In this document: piece after piece, positions 24,753 to 34,081 of the stretch
How the letters are laid out: each line of letters starts with the position of its first letter
Position numbering within the stretch: position 1 is the first letter of the stretch
NCBI GenBank assembly: GCA_036006525.1
Contig: DASYPP010000047.1
Coordinates: 1 to 64,000 of the forward strand
From: DASYPP01 sp036006525
Lineage (GTDB): Bacteria > Gemmatimonadota > Gemmatimonadetes > Gemmatimonadales > GWC2-71-9
Direction: 5' to 3'
Length of the DNA stretch: 64,000 nt
Translations under genes and position numbers: made by a program
Notes under the pieces: generated by a model
What the model was told of the DNA's origin: nothing
The model's database searches: none
Seen by the model: only the letters and a program-made list of their open reading frames with translations

Positions 24753-27700
24753 GTTTCCTCGACATCATCCTGATCGTGGCCGTCGGCCTCGCCGCCATCG
24801 GGCTGGTGGCGGTCCTGGTCTGGCTGGGCTATACCACTTACCTCACCCGGCTCGAGCACCGGCTGGCCGCGCGCAAGGGGATTTATCGCGACCTGGTCGC
24901 TGGACTCGCCACCCGGGACCGCGCACTACTGGAGCCGGTGCTGCACCAGGTGCGAACCGCGCGGGACTTCGACGCATTGGAAGCGGTGCTCGAGGAACAG
25001 GCCCGCGGCTCGGTGGAACGCCCCGAATGGCTGCTCGATGCGTACGATCGGCTCGACCTGGTGCAGAAGTACATCAGCAAGCTCCGCGACGCGAAGCAAT
25101 GGCGGGAGCGCGCCTTCGCCGCCGAGCTGCTGGGCCGGGTCGGGAACGCCAAGGCGGTTCCTGTGCTCCTCGAAACCATCCAGGCGACCAAGGCTGAGGA
25201 CGCCGACGTCCGAGAGATCGCCCTTCGCGCCCTGGCCCGTATCGCGGATCCCCGCGCGGTGGAGCCGCTTTCCGAGGCGTTGAAGCGGGCCGAAGTCTGG
25301 CTCGCGCCCCGCATCGCGGATATCCTGGCCCGCCACGGCGAGGCCGCGGTCGAGCCCATGATCGCGTTCCTCGAAGAGTCGTCCCAGCATCCGGCGCGAG
25401 CCTGGGCGGCGAACATCCTGGGCGAGGTTCGCGCCGCGCGGGCCTTCCCTGCCCTGGTCCGGGCCCTCGACGACCTGGATGACGAAGTCCGGGCCAAGGC
25501 CGCCGCCTCATTGGGAAAACTGGGCGACCGGCGCGCGGTGACCTACCTGCTGGACCACCTGCTGAGCGATCCCGCCCCGTTCGTCCGGGCCCGCATCGCC
25601 GGGGCGCTGGGCCAGTTCAACGAAGCCGAAGTCATCGACACCCTGGTGCGCGCCCTGGGTGATCCGGCATGGTGGGTCCGGATGCGCAGCGTCGAAGCGC
25701 TGGAGCAGATCGGCGCCGTGTCCGAGGGACCGCTCATGCTGGCCCTCGATGACACCGATCCCGAGATCCGGATCCGCGCGGCGGTGGCGCTGGAGCGGCT
25801 CGGCATTCCCAATCGGATCATCAGCCAGATCGAAGCGGGCACCGCCTCGAACGAGGCGATCGAAACGCTCACCAAGTTCGGTCTCGCCGGCGCCCGGGAG
25901 CTCCTGGCCGAGCAACTGCAGCATCGCTCTTCCAATGTCCGCGAAGCCGTGGTCAACGCCATCCTCCAGGCCGGCCGCCGCGACCTCGCCCTCGAGTTGA
26001 TCCATACCGCGCTCACCGACCCGGAACCCGAGCTCCGCGCGCTTGCCTTTGACGCGCTCCGCAACCTGGGCATCCGCGACGCCGTCCCCTCCGCGCTCGA
26101 TGGCCTGGGTGACACCGACCAGCACGTCCGGACCTCGGCCATGAAACTGGTGGGTGAACTGGGCGAGGCCGAAGTCGCCAACATGATCCGGCCCCGCTCG
26201 GCCGATCCGGAACCGATGGTACGGGCGGCAGCCGCCCGCGCGCTGGGCCAGATCCAGTCCAAGGAAGTGCAGCCCGAGCTGGCCCGCCTGCTCAAGGACC
26301 CGGTATCCGAGGTCCGGGCTGCCGCCGCCGATGGAGTCGGTGACGGCGGTGGCAACTGGGCCGTTCCAGATTTGTTGAAGCTGTTGGGCGACACGGATTC
26401 CCAGGTACGAGTAAGCGCGGCACGAGCGATGGGCCGGGTGGGAACCCCGGCGATCCTTCCCGCGCTGGTCCGGTCGTTTCAGACCGGGTCTCCCGAGTTG
26501 CGCCTGGTCATCGCCGATTCGGTGGCCCAGCTGGACCCGGAAGCGCTCCCCGGCCTGCTCGACATCCTGATGGAATTCGGCGACCCCGAGTCGCGCATCG
26601 CGGCGGTCGGCATTCTCGGCCGGACCAAGTCGCCCCGGTCGGTCGAATTGCTGGAGGTGGTCTGGCGCGACCCGGATCCCCGGGTGCGCGCGCTGGTACT
26701 CGAGGCGCTCACCGCCTCGGGCGATACCCGGGCCGCCCGGCTCATGGTCGAGGGCCTCGGCGATCCCGACGAATCGGTGCGGGGTCGGGCGATCGAAGGG
26801 CTCGCCCGGTTCGGCCACAAGGAGCCTGCGATTCTCGAGCTGCTCAAACACGATCCCTCGGCCGCGGTGCGCGAGCGGGCGACGATTGCCACCGGCCTGC
26901 TTCGGCTGGAAGGCGGGGAAGAGACGCTGCTGGAGGTCTGTCACTCCGACCAGCCCCTCAACGTGCGGGCGGCGGCGGCGCTCGGCATCGGCGCCTATGA
27001 TCACGAGAGCATCGTTGCCCAGGTGCTCCAGATGGTGGACGAGGAGCCGGTGCGGGAATACCTGCGGGACCGGCTGCAGCATGATCCGGGATATCGCCAG
27101 ATCCGGCAGCGGCTCAAGGAATCCCAGCAGGTCGAGCTGCGCGCGCTGGGCAGTCTCAACCGGGAGCAGATGGAGGCCTCCCTCGTGGAAGGCATGCGCG
27201 CGGTGCTGGATCCGCGGGAACGGGTCCGCCTGGTGTCGGCGATCCATGCTTTCCAGGGCGAGCGCAGCCGGCGGGCCCTGATGTACGCCGTGCGGAGCGA
27301 CCCGAGCCCGGAGGTCCGCTCGGCCGCGCTCGCCGCGGTGGCCGGATTGCTGGACCCCGATGAACTGTCGCTTGCGGCGCGCCGGGCGGTCACCGATCCC
27401 CACGCCGCGGTGCGCCGGGTCGCGGTCACCCTGTTCGCCCGGATGACGCCGGAGCAGGCGATGCCGATGCTGATTCGCATGCTCCGCACCGAGGATGAGG
27501 ACCCCGTGGTGCTCCAGGCCGCGGCCCGGCACGCTGAAGCGGCTTTCAATGTCTTCGTGGACCAGACGCTGGGCCATGGCGCCGGCAAGGAAGGGGTCGT
27601 GATCGCGCGGGTGGCTCGCTACATCTACCATCCCGATCTGGCCCGGCTGCTGGAAACTCTGGCCAAGAGTCCGGCGCCGGACGTGCGGCGGGAACTGGCG

Positions 27701-28231
27701 TTGGTGTGGCGGGACCGTCCCGAGCTGATCGCCGAGCCGGTGCTCGCCGGATTGAGCCTGGACCCCGACGCCACGGTCCGGCTGGCGTCGGCGCAGGCGT
27801 GGGCCGCCGCCAAGCGGTTTGACCGGCTGGCCGGGTTTTTCCAGGATCCCGAGCCGGAGATCCGCCGCCGGGCCGCGCTCGAGCTTCGCGCTTCCCCCGA
27901 CGGTCCCGATCCAGCGCCGCTGCAGAACGATCCCGATGAGCGGGTGCGCGCCGCGGCATGGCTGGCCGAGCTGGTGCGGGGCCGCCGAACGGCGCCCCCG
28001 TCCGACGTGGGCCGGGAAACCGCGATCGCCACGCTGCGCGAGATCACCACCCCGGAGGACCTGCAGGCGACCGTGCGCACCAACCCGGACGCGGGGCAAC
28101 GGCTCACCGCCGCCATCGCCCTCGCCGTACTGGGTGATCCACTGGCCCAGGAAATCGCCCGGACCGATCCGGTGGCCCAGGTGCGCGATGAAACCTCCCG
28201 GGCGCTGGAGCAGATCGGGGCGATGGTATGA
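24749..28231 (+). CDS. Giant membrane-anchored HEAT-repeat scaffold protein
   Basis: This 1160-aa protein begins with one membrane helix (FLDIILIVAVGLAAIGLVAVLVWL, residues 3-26), followed by some thirty alpha-helical HEAT/PBS-lyase-type repeats. Each carries the pattern ...DPDxxVRxxAxxALGxxG. Examples are DLDDEVRAKAAASLGKLGD, DPEPMVRAAAARALGQI and DTDSQVRVSAARAMGRVG. No catalytic motif is visible, so a cytoplasmic solenoid scaffold is inferred. The GTG start overlaps the receiver stop, and its own stop overlaps the GT2 ATG (ATGA). This tight coupling suggests that it physically links the signalling proteins to the glycosyltransferase. Confidence 0.88.
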   Translation: MSFLDIILIVAVGLAAIGLVAVLVWLGYTTYLTRLEHRLAARKGIYRDLVAGLATRDRALLEPVLHQVRTARDFDALEAVLEEQARGSVERPEWLLDAYDRLDLVQKYISKLRDAKQWRERAFAAELLGRVGNAKAVPVLLETIQATKAEDADVREIALRALARIADPRAVEPLSEALKRAEVWLAPRIADILARHGEAAVEPMIAFLEESSQHPARAWAANILGEVRAARAFPALVRALDDLDDEVRAKAAASLGKLGDRRAVTYLLDHLLSDPAPFVRARIAGALGQFNEAEVIDTLVRALGDPAWWVRMRSVEALEQIGAVSEGPLMLALDDTDPEIRIRAAVALERLGIPNRIISQIEAGTASNEAIETLTKFGLAGARELLAEQLQHRSSNVREAVVNAILQAGRRDLALELIHTALTDPEPELRALAFDALRNLGIRDAVPSALDGLGDTDQHVRTSAMKLVGELGEAEVANMIRPRSADPEPMVRAAAARALGQIQSKEVQPELARLLKDPVSEVRAAAADGVGDGGGNWAVPDLLKLLGDTDSQVRVSAARAMGRVGTPAILPALVRSFQTGSPELRLVIADSVAQLDPEALPGLLDILMEFGDPESRIAAVGILGRTKSPRSVELLEVVWRDPDPRVRALVLEALTASGDTRAARLMVEGLGDPDESVRGRAIEGLARFGHKEPAILELLKHDPSAAVRERATIATGLLRLEGGEETLLEVCHSDQPLNVRAAAALGIGAYDHESIVAQVLQMVDEEPVREYLRDRLQHDPGYRQIRQRLKESQQVELRALGSLNREQMEASLVEGMRAVLDPRERVRLVSAIHAFQGERSRRALMYAVRSDPSPEVRSAALAAVAGLLDPDELSLAARRAVTDPHAAVRRVAVTLFARMTPEQAMPMLIRMLRTEDEDPVVLQAAARHAEAAFNVFVDQTLGHGAGKEGVVIARVARYIYHPDLARLLETLAKSPAPDVRRELALVWRDRPELIAEPVLAGLSLDPDATVRLASAQAWAAAKRFDRLAGFFQDPEPEIRRRAALELRASPDGPDPAPLQNDPDERVRAAAWLAELVRGRRTAPPSDVGRETAIATLREITTPEDLQATVRTNPDAGQRLTAAIALAVLGDPLAQEIARTDPVAQVRDETSRALEQIGAMV

Positions 28232-29832
28232 CCCCGCGGGAAACGCTGGCCCTGGTGCTGGGGCTTGTCGGTCTCGTGCTGCAGCCCCTGTTCCTGCTGT
28301 ACTTCCTGATGTACAACACCTACACAATCGCCCTCATCCTGCTGTCGGCTCGCCAGGTCCGCCGCCGGGTGGCCGGGCACTTCATCGAAGACCTGGACCT
28401 GATCGACGCCCACGACTCGACCAAGCCGATCACCATGGTGGTGCCGGCGTACAATGAAGAAGTCACCATTGTCGATTCGATCACCAACCTGCTGCACGTG
28501 GACTACCCGCGCTTCGAAGTGGTCGTGGTGAACGACGGGTCGCAGGACCGGACCCTCGAGGTACTGAAGCAGGCCTTCCGGCTCCGGCGCACCGACCTTG
28601 CCTACCGTGACGCCATCGGCACCGCGCGGGTCCGTGCGACCTTCGAGGCGACGATCCCGCTCCCCAGGCATGTCACCAAGCTGGTGGTCATCGACAAGGA
28701 GAATGCCGGCAAGGCGGACGCGCTGAACGCGGGCATCAACGCCTCTACCGCGCCCTACTTCGTGTCGCTCGACGCCGACTCGATCCTGGACCAGCGGGCC
28801 CTGAAGGAGCTGATGCGGGTGATCCAGGAGGACCCCCGGGTGGTCGCCGTGGGCGGCCAGGTCGCCATCGCGAACGGCTGCGCCATCCGGAACGGCCGGG
28901 TGGTGAGCGTGGGACTGCCCAGCAACCCGCTGGCCCGCTTCCAGATGGTGGAGTATCTCCGGTCCTTCACCACCGGCCGCACCGGGCTCGACAAGCTGGA
29001 CGCGATCCTGATTCTCTCCGGTGTCTTTGCGGTGTTCGAAAAAGAAACCGTGATCCGGGCGGGCGGCTACCTCACCCCCTTCGTCACCCATCGTATCGTG
29101 GAGGAGTACATCGGTTCCCGCGCGGCTACCGTGTGCGAGGACATGGAGATCATCGTCCGGCTGCACCGGTTCGTGCGCGACAAGATGAAGGACAAGCGCA
29201 TCGCCTTCCTGCCCCACCCGGTGGCCTGGACCGAGGTCCCCGAGCGGCTCGATTCCCTGCGCAAACAGCGGGGCCGCTGGTATCGCGGCCTCCGGGAGTC
29301 GCTGCTCTATCATCGGGACATGCTGTTCCGGAAGAAGTACGGCCGGATCGGCTGGTTTGCGCTGCCCTCGTTCTGGCTCTTCGAATACTGGGGACCGGTG
29401 ATCGAGATCGGCGGCTACCTCTTCGTGACGCTCTTCCTCATCATGGAGTACCTGCTGGGGATGAACTTCCTGAACGAGGCCTATGCCGTCGCGTTCTTCC
29501 TCGCTTCACTGGGATACGGGATCCTGGTGAACCTCTTCGCGGTGCTGGTGGGCGCCTGGCGCTTCCGGTTCGGGCTGGCCGACCGGCTGCAGCGCGGCCT
29601 GCTGCCCTTCAGCCGCAAACGCGACGTGCTCATCCTCCTGGTCTACTCGGTACTGGAGACGCTGCCGTTCAGCTATCGCCATATCACGCTCTACTGGCGG
29701 ATGCGGGGATTGTGGGACGCCTGGCGGGGCAAGAAGACCTGGGAAAAATTTGCCCGGGTCGGCTTCCGGACCGAGCAGAGTTCCGCGACCGTGACGCCCC
29801 CGGTAGCGCAGCCGGGAGCCGCGCATGGCTGA
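28228..29832 (+). CDS. Membrane-bound family 2 glycosyltransferase (processive, PgaC/BcsA-like)
   Basis: This 534-aa inner-membrane enzyme has an N-terminal helix (LALVLGLVGLVLQPLFLLYFL) and a cytosolic GT-A domain with MVVPAYNEEVTIVDSI, VVVVNDGSQDRT (first Asp), NAGKADALNAG, FVSLDADSIL (metal DxD), VCEDMEI (catalytic ED) and QRGRWYRG (QxxRW). Four or more C-terminal helices follow (ending VLILLVYSVLETLPFSY). The D, DxD, ED, QxxRW set marks processive synthases that polymerise and export beta-linked polysaccharides. No PilZ domain is present, so any c-di-GMP effect must come through partners such as the co-encoded HD-GYP protein. Confidence 0.92.
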   Translation: MTPRETLALVLGLVGLVLQPLFLLYFLMYNTYTIALILLSARQVRRRVAGHFIEDLDLIDAHDSTKPITMVVPAYNEEVTIVDSITNLLHVDYPRFEVVVVNDGSQDRTLEVLKQAFRLRRTDLAYRDAIGTARVRATFEATIPLPRHVTKLVVIDKENAGKADALNAGINASTAPYFVSLDADSILDQRALKELMRVIQEDPRVVAVGGQVAIANGCAIRNGRVVSVGLPSNPLARFQMVEYLRSFTTGRTGLDKLDAILILSGVFAVFEKETVIRAGGYLTPFVTHRIVEEYIGSRAATVCEDMEIIVRLHRFVRDKMKDKRIAFLPHPVAWTEVPERLDSLRKQRGRWYRGLRESLLYHRDMLFRKKYGRIGWFALPSFWLFEYWGPVIEIGGYLFVTLFLIMEYLLGMNFLNEAYAVAFFLASLGYGILVNLFAVLVGAWRFRFGLADRLQRGLLPFSRKRDVLILLVYSVLETLPFSYRHITLYWRMRGLWDAWRGKKTWEKFARVGFRTEQSSATVTPPVAQPGAAHG

Positions 29833-30871
29833 GCCCAGCGAACTCCGCGTCCTGATCGTGGACGACGACCCGGCGATGGCGGCGCTGGCCCGGCAACTGA
29901 TCAAGGGCCACGGCTATCCGGATCCCCGGGTGGTGACCTCGGGCAGCGAACTGCTGGCCAGCACCGAGCCGGCCGACATCATCCTGCTCGATCACCAGCT
30001 GCCCGATGGAACCGGGCTGGAGCTGCTGGCCGCCCTCAAGGGCCGGGCCGGCCATCCGTCCGTCATTCTCATCACCGGGAACGGAGACGAGACCCTGGCA
30101 GCCTCCGCCTTGCGGCTGGGCGCCGAGGACTACCTGGTCAAGGATGGCTCGCTGCCCAAGCTGCTGCCTCAGGTGATCGAGCGGGTGCGCCGGACCCGGG
30201 CGCTCCGGAGCACGCTGGTCGCCGCCGAAGCGGATCTGGTCCGGGCCGAACGGCTCGCGGCGATCGGCCAGCTGATGGTGACGCTGCATCACGAGATCAA
30301 CAACCCGCTCATGTCGGCCACGGCGGAGCTGGAACTGCTCCTGGCCAAGACCACCGGAGTCGATCACGCCGCGCTGGAGAACATCCGGAATTCGCTGGGA
30401 CGGATCCGGGATGTCCTCAAGAAGGTGGGAGACCTGAGCGACTCGCGGACCACCAACTACCTCAAGGACATCGGCATGCTGGACCTGGCGGCCGGGCAGC
30501 CGGCGTCAGCGGTGAAGCGGGGCGATGCGGTGCTCTGGGTGCACGATGAGAGCGTGGCCCGGGTGAGCGCGCTGTTGTTGCGCCATGCCGGATTCACTGC
30601 GCGCCGGGCCGGTGGCATCGAGGAGATGGTTCGGGAATCGGGGCAGCTCGGCGTCATGCTGCTGCTGATCGCCCAGCCCGTGGGAGCCGGCGCAAGGCCG
30701 ATGGGAGGCTTCCGGCCGGAGAAGGATCGATTCTATACCCTGGTCGCGCTGGCGGAGGGCGATGGAGAGCCGGAGCGTAAGGCTGGGGCCGACGCCGTTA
30801 TCCACCTGCCATTCGATCCGGGATCGTTCACCGAGGAGGTCTTGCGGGCGCTGGAGAAGTCGGCCGGCTGA
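29825..30871 (+). CDS. Receiver-DHp hybrid protein lacking an ATPase domain
   Basis: This 348-aa protein has three parts. Residues 1-125 form a receiver (LIVDDDPAMAALA, IILLDHQLPDGTG with phospho-Asp, EDYLVKDG). Residues 135-215 form a HisKA-type dimerisation/phosphoacceptor domain with H-box AAIGQLMVTLHHEINNPL. The C-terminal 120 residues look like a degenerate receiver in which the acceptor Asp position is hydrophobic (GVMLLLIAQP). No HATPase N, G1, F or G2 boxes follow the H-box, so it cannot autophosphorylate alone. It overlaps the GT2 stop by eight bases and ends the operon. Confidence 0.88.
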   Translation: MAEPSELRVLIVDDDPAMAALARQLIKGHGYPDPRVVTSGSELLASTEPADIILLDHQLPDGTGLELLAALKGRAGHPSVILITGNGDETLAASALRLGAEDYLVKDGSLPKLLPQVIERVRRTRALRSTLVAAEADLVRAERLAAIGQLMVTLHHEINNPLMSATAELELLLAKTTGVDHAALENIRNSLGRIRDVLKKVGDLSDSRTTNYLKDIGMLDLAAGQPASAVKRGDAVLWVHDESVARVSALLLRHAGFTARRAGGIEEMVRESGQLGVMLLLIAQPVGAGARPMGGFRPEKDRFYTLVALAEGDGEPERKAGADAVIHLPFDPGSFTEEVLRALEKSAG

Positions 30872-30884
30872 TACACGGTTGATG

Positions 30885-31130
30885 CTAGAACCCACCGACC
30901 AGGAGTCGCCAGAAGAGGAAGGCCCCGATCGCAAAGCCCACCAGGAACGGCCCCGCCGTTGTGACGAAGCGATTCCCGCTCTCATCCGACCGGGTTACTA
31001 CGCCGGTGAGCGTGTCATGATCGACCCGGAGGTCATGCACCAGGTACACAGTCCTGGGACCAAATCTGAAATTCGAAAGACTCAGGGGGCGGCCGGCTGG
31101 GGTCAATCGGCCGGCGCATCCAGCCCGCAC
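30885..31130 (-). CDS. Possible small C-tail-anchored membrane protein
   Basis: This 81-aa open frame starts at GTG 31130 and is convergent with the preceding operon. The N-terminal 20 residues are arginine-rich and may be untranslated; TTG or GTG codons further in are alternative starts. The later part (FRFGPRTVYLVHDLRV...GVVTRSDESGNRFV) is a plausible beta domain and ends in one hydrophobic helix (PFLVGFAIGAFLFWRLLVGGF). The helix at the extreme C-terminus and the lack of any competing frame support a real gene, but I know no homologue. Confidence 0.4.
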   Translation of the reverse strand: MRAGCAGRLTPAGRPLSLSNFRFGPRTVYLVHDLRVDHDTLTGVVTRSDESGNRFVTTAGPFLVGFAIGAFLFWRLLVGGF

Positions 31131-31248
31131 CGGCGGAAGACCCGGCGAGAAGAGACGCCATCAGCAAATGTGAAATGGGTCGCATCCCGTCTCCGTGTTG
31201 AGGACACCGGAAGCTGAAGCCGCCGCGTGGCGCGGGTGTGACCTGCGG

Positions 31249-32742
31249 TCAGGGACCTGGGAGGAAGTTTTCCCGGCTGCTGATTTCCATCTCCTCCCGC
31301 GTCGCCAGCCGCGGCAGGGTGGGATCGCTTTCCCGGGCAGGCGAATAGACCGGCAGGGTGTCCGGTGGCAGCAGGTGGCGGATCGAATTGGCATAGTACT
31401 CAAGCAGCGGGCGCTGCCGGGGCAGCAGGACCAGGGTCTCGCCCTGTGCGACCACCAGCCGCCGCATACTGAACATCCGCCAGGCCCGGTCCCACACTTC
31501 CTGAACGGGCAGCTCGCTTCGCACCACCTTGGCATTGAGCTCGCCCAGGTGGTCTCGCAGGTCGTCCATCCGCTCCAGCAGGCGGGAACGGGACACCGCG
31601 CTGCCACCGAAGGAGAGCAGCGCGGCCGCGGCGAGCGGAACCGGGGTCACCGGGACGACCGCGCCGATCCGCTCCATCGCCAGGTCCGCCAGCTGCTGCA
31701 CCCGCGAGAGCCGCTGGTATTTCTCCAGTGAGAGGACGTCGTCCGGTTGGGTCTTGAGCCAGGCCCGGACCGAAATCGGCGTGCCGAAGTTCACCGCCGC
31801 CCGGCCGTAGCGCTGGAGCCGGCCCGAGAACAGGCGCAGCGTATTCCAGAACAGGTAGCTGACCACGCCGCCCAGCTGCCGGATCTTCGGCTCCGGCCGC
31901 CCGCCGACGATCCGCTCCCGGATCAGCGAACGATCTTCCAGCACCCGGTCGTAGTTGATGCCAACCGGCACCAGCCAGATATCCCGGTCAAACCCCGGTT
32001 CTCCCAGTGTCCGCACCATGTAATCGATGAGACCCAGCTTGGCCGGCCGGAGAGCGCCATCGCGGCTGAGGCCTCCCTCGGGGAAGATTCCCTGGGTGAT
32101 TCCGTTGCGGGTGATGAGCTGGATGTAGCGTTCCAGCACCGCGTGATAGAGCGGCTCCCGGTAACGCCGCCGGATGAAGTAGCTGCCGAAGCTCTTGAAG
32201 ACGTACTCCAGCGGCCAGGTCCGGGCCCATTCGCCCACGGCGTAGCTGATGCTCACCACCCGGGCCAGCACGTAGGCGACCACCACGTAGTCCGCGTTGC
32301 TGCGGTGGTTCATCACGTAGAGGACGACGTCGTTCCGGGGAATCGCGTCGAGCGCGGGCCGGTCCTGGTATTCGATCGAGGCCTTGTAGAGCAGGTTCAG
32401 CAGCAGGCGGGAGAGATTGTAGCCCAGCTTGTAGTAGGAGAGAACATTGAAGAACGGGACGATCTCGTCGATGTACTCTTCGACCTTCCCGAGAACCTTG
32501 TCCTGCGCCATCCCGTGCGCCACGCCGTGCGCCGCCGCGGCCTCGAGCACCACCGGGTCCCGCATCAATTCCGCCTTCACCACCTTCCGATCCACCAGCT
32601 TGTAGCGTTCGAGCCGGGCCCGGAAGCGGAGCACTTCGCGACGGGCGCTCTGGCGCAGCCATTGTCTGCCGAGCAGCACACCAGGCACGAGGAGGGCTGT
32701 TACACCAATCGAATAGAGAGCCCAGGAAGGCAGATCAGACAA
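31249..32742 (-). CDS. Glycerol-3-phosphate acyltransferase-like (PlsB-type) protein
   Basis: This 497-aa membrane-associated acyltransferase has an N-terminal helix (ALYSIGVTALLVPGVLLG) and a PlsB-like helical region. The acyltransferase blocks are in order: block I MNHRSNADYV (H146-x4-D151), block II SYFIRRRYREPLY, block III IFPEGGLSRDGALRPAKLG, and block IV LVPVGINYDRVLED. These match PlsB (HxxxxD, GxxFIRR, FxEGxRSR, PVxxxYE). It probably acylates glycerol-3-phosphate or lysophosphatidate in phospholipid synthesis. It is shorter than E. coli PlsB. The start is TTG 32742 without a strong ribosome site, so the N-terminus is uncertain. Confidence 0.83.
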   Translation of the reverse strand: MSDLPSWALYSIGVTALLVPGVLLGRQWLRQSARREVLRFRARLERYKLVDRKVVKAELMRDPVVLEAAAAHGVAHGMAQDKVLGKVEEYIDEIVPFFNVLSYYKLGYNLSRLLLNLLYKASIEYQDRPALDAIPRNDVVLYVMNHRSNADYVVVAYVLARVVSISYAVGEWARTWPLEYVFKSFGSYFIRRRYREPLYHAVLERYIQLITRNGITQGIFPEGGLSRDGALRPAKLGLIDYMVRTLGEPGFDRDIWLVPVGINYDRVLEDRSLIRERIVGGRPEPKIRQLGGVVSYLFWNTLRLFSGRLQRYGRAAVNFGTPISVRAWLKTQPDDVLSLEKYQRLSRVQQLADLAMERIGAVVPVTPVPLAAAALLSFGGSAVSRSRLLERMDDLRDHLGELNAKVVRSELPVQEVWDRAWRMFSMRRLVVAQGETLVLLPRQRPLLEYYANSIRHLLPPDTLPVYSPARESDPTLPRLATREEMEISSRENFLPGP

Positions 32743-32801
32743 TGGGTGGCTCGTGTGGCTCGGAGAGCGTGCAGCGGCCTTGACGGTGCCAGGCTGCTTC
32801 G

Positions 32802-32889
32802 ATGCGCATCAACGCAAAGGCGCCAAGACGCGAAGAAAGACAATCATCCTGTTTTTGCTTTGCGCCTCCGCGTCTTCGCGTTGATGCGG
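32802..32889. repeat. Inverted pair of AAAGGCGCC-type nonamer repeats
   Basis: The left arm (32807-32839) reads CATCAACGCAAAGGCGCC then AAGACGCGAAG. The right arm (32858-32886) is, in reverse complement, CATCAACGCGAAGACGCGG then AGGCGCAAAG. Both are tandem nonamers of the form AAGxCGCxA with matched ends (CATCAACGC), separated by an AT-rich spacer containing TTTTTG. It lies between htpX and the acyltransferase gene, and could terminate htpX. Confidence 0.7.
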
Positions 32890-32929
32890 TTAGAAGCGCG
32901 ATACCATGACGCGAGCCGACACACTCCAA

Positions 32930-33979
32930 TCACCCCTGGCTGGCCACCTGCCCCGGGATCGATTCTCTCTTGGCCTGCTGGAACGCCATTCCCTTGAGCC
33001 GCGCGATCCGCTGGTTCATTGGCGGGTGAGAGGCAAGGAAGTCCGCCAGCTTTCCTTCCTTGTTGTTGAGGGCCCGGGCCGAGGGGTCCACGATGCAGAG
33101 GTGAGCGGCGCCCTGGGTGATGGACTTGGTGGGTTCCTTCGCGGCCTCCAGCTTTTCCAGCGCGGTGGCCAGCGCCTGCGGGTTCCGGGTGAATTGCGCC
33201 GAAGAGGCGTCGGCCAGGTATTCTCGCTTGCGGCTCACGGCCATCGCCAGGATCCGGGAGATGATCGGTGCCAGGATCAGGGTAATGACCCACAGCACCA
33301 GGATGAGAATCGCGAGCTGGTTGCCCCCGCCCTTCTTGCTGCCGCCACCGCGGCCGCCGCCGCTCGCGAGGGCGCGGCCTCCGCCCCGGCCCAGCATCCG
33401 GCCCATGCCGTCCGACATCAGCGCGATCGCGCCGACCATGGCGGCGAGCAGGGTCATCAGCCGCACGTCGAGGTTGCTGATATGCGCCATCTCGTGCGCG
33501 ATCACCGCCTGGAGCTCATCCCGGTTGAGCGTGGTGAGCAGCCCCTCGGTGACCGCGATGTTGGCGTGCTGCTGGTCGAGCCCGGTGGCAAAGGCATTGG
33601 GATCGGAATCCGGAACCACCCAGATCCTGGGGCGCGGCAACCCGGAGGCGATGGCCATCTCTTCGACCACGTTGACCAGCTGCTTCTGCTCCGGCGTGGC
33701 CGGCTCGATGATCTCCCAGGCCCCGGCGGCCCACAATACCCGGGCCGGACCCTTCTTGAAGGAGTACCAGCAGATGCCCAGTCCCACGGCCGTCAGGATC
33801 AGGCCGATGATGGGAATGGTATGATGGTAGGACTGGGCCGGCGCATCCCGGGTCAGCAGATAAAAGCCCAGGTCGCCGCCGAAGCCGACCCAGGCAAAGA
33901 AGAGGATGAAACCAAAGACCAGCCAGCGGGTGCGCTTGCGGTTGGCGTCTTGTTGTGCGAAGAGATTGGGGGCAGTCAT
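32930..33979 (-). CDS. htpX: M48 family membrane zinc metalloprotease HtpX-like
   Basis: This 349-aa inner-membrane protease has two N-terminal helices (about residues 18-34 and 54-73), then a cytosolic catalytic domain with HEMAH at 162-166 (zinc ligands and catalytic Glu in AVIAHEMAHISNLD). Two further hydrophobic segments follow, around MTLLAAMVGAIALM and LAILILVLWVITLI. The third ligand Glu region is REYLADASSAQFTRNP, and the C-terminal signature is LASHPPMNQRIARL. HtpX proteins degrade misfolded membrane proteins under envelope stress. The start is ATG 33979 (MTAPNLFAQQDANRKR). It follows lemA, a pairing seen in many bacteria. Confidence 0.92.
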   Translation of the reverse strand: MTAPNLFAQQDANRKRTRWLVFGFILFFAWVGFGGDLGFYLLTRDAPAQSYHHTIPIIGLILTAVGLGICWYSFKKGPARVLWAAGAWEIIEPATPEQKQLVNVVEEMAIASGLPRPRIWVVPDSDPNAFATGLDQQHANIAVTEGLLTTLNRDELQAVIAHEMAHISNLDVRLMTLLAAMVGAIALMSDGMGRMLGRGGGRALASGGGRGGGSKKGGGNQLAILILVLWVITLILAPIISRILAMAVSRKREYLADASSAQFTRNPQALATALEKLEAAKEPTKSITQGAAHLCIVDPSARALNNKEGKLADFLASHPPMNQRIARLKGMAFQQAKRESIPGQVASQG

Positions 33980-33983
33980 AGAT

Positions 33984-34077
33984 GTGAGCAGTGAGCGGTA
34001 AGCAGTAAGCAGGACAGGCATCGACCATCCGGATCGTGAAACCGGTCCCGCTTACTTCTTACTGCTTACTGCTTACA
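33984..34077. repeat. Inverted pair of GTAAGCA heptamer repeats
   Basis: Left arm 33984-34010 is GTGAGCA, GTGAGCG, GTAAGCA, GTAAGC. Right arm 34050-34076 is the reverse complement of GTAAGCA, GTAAGCA, GTAAGAA, GTAAGC. Heptamer periodicity is clear on both arms, and the arms pair along nearly their full length. The element fills the gap between co-directional lemA and htpX, so it would lie inside a shared transcript or end the lemA message. Confidence 0.75.
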
Positions 34078-34081
34078 CGGT

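Noticed and set aside
25508..28327. 939-aa leftward frame opposite the HEAT gene
   Set aside because: Periodic composition mirrors the HEAT repeats; rich in H, Q, R, G and without domain signatures.
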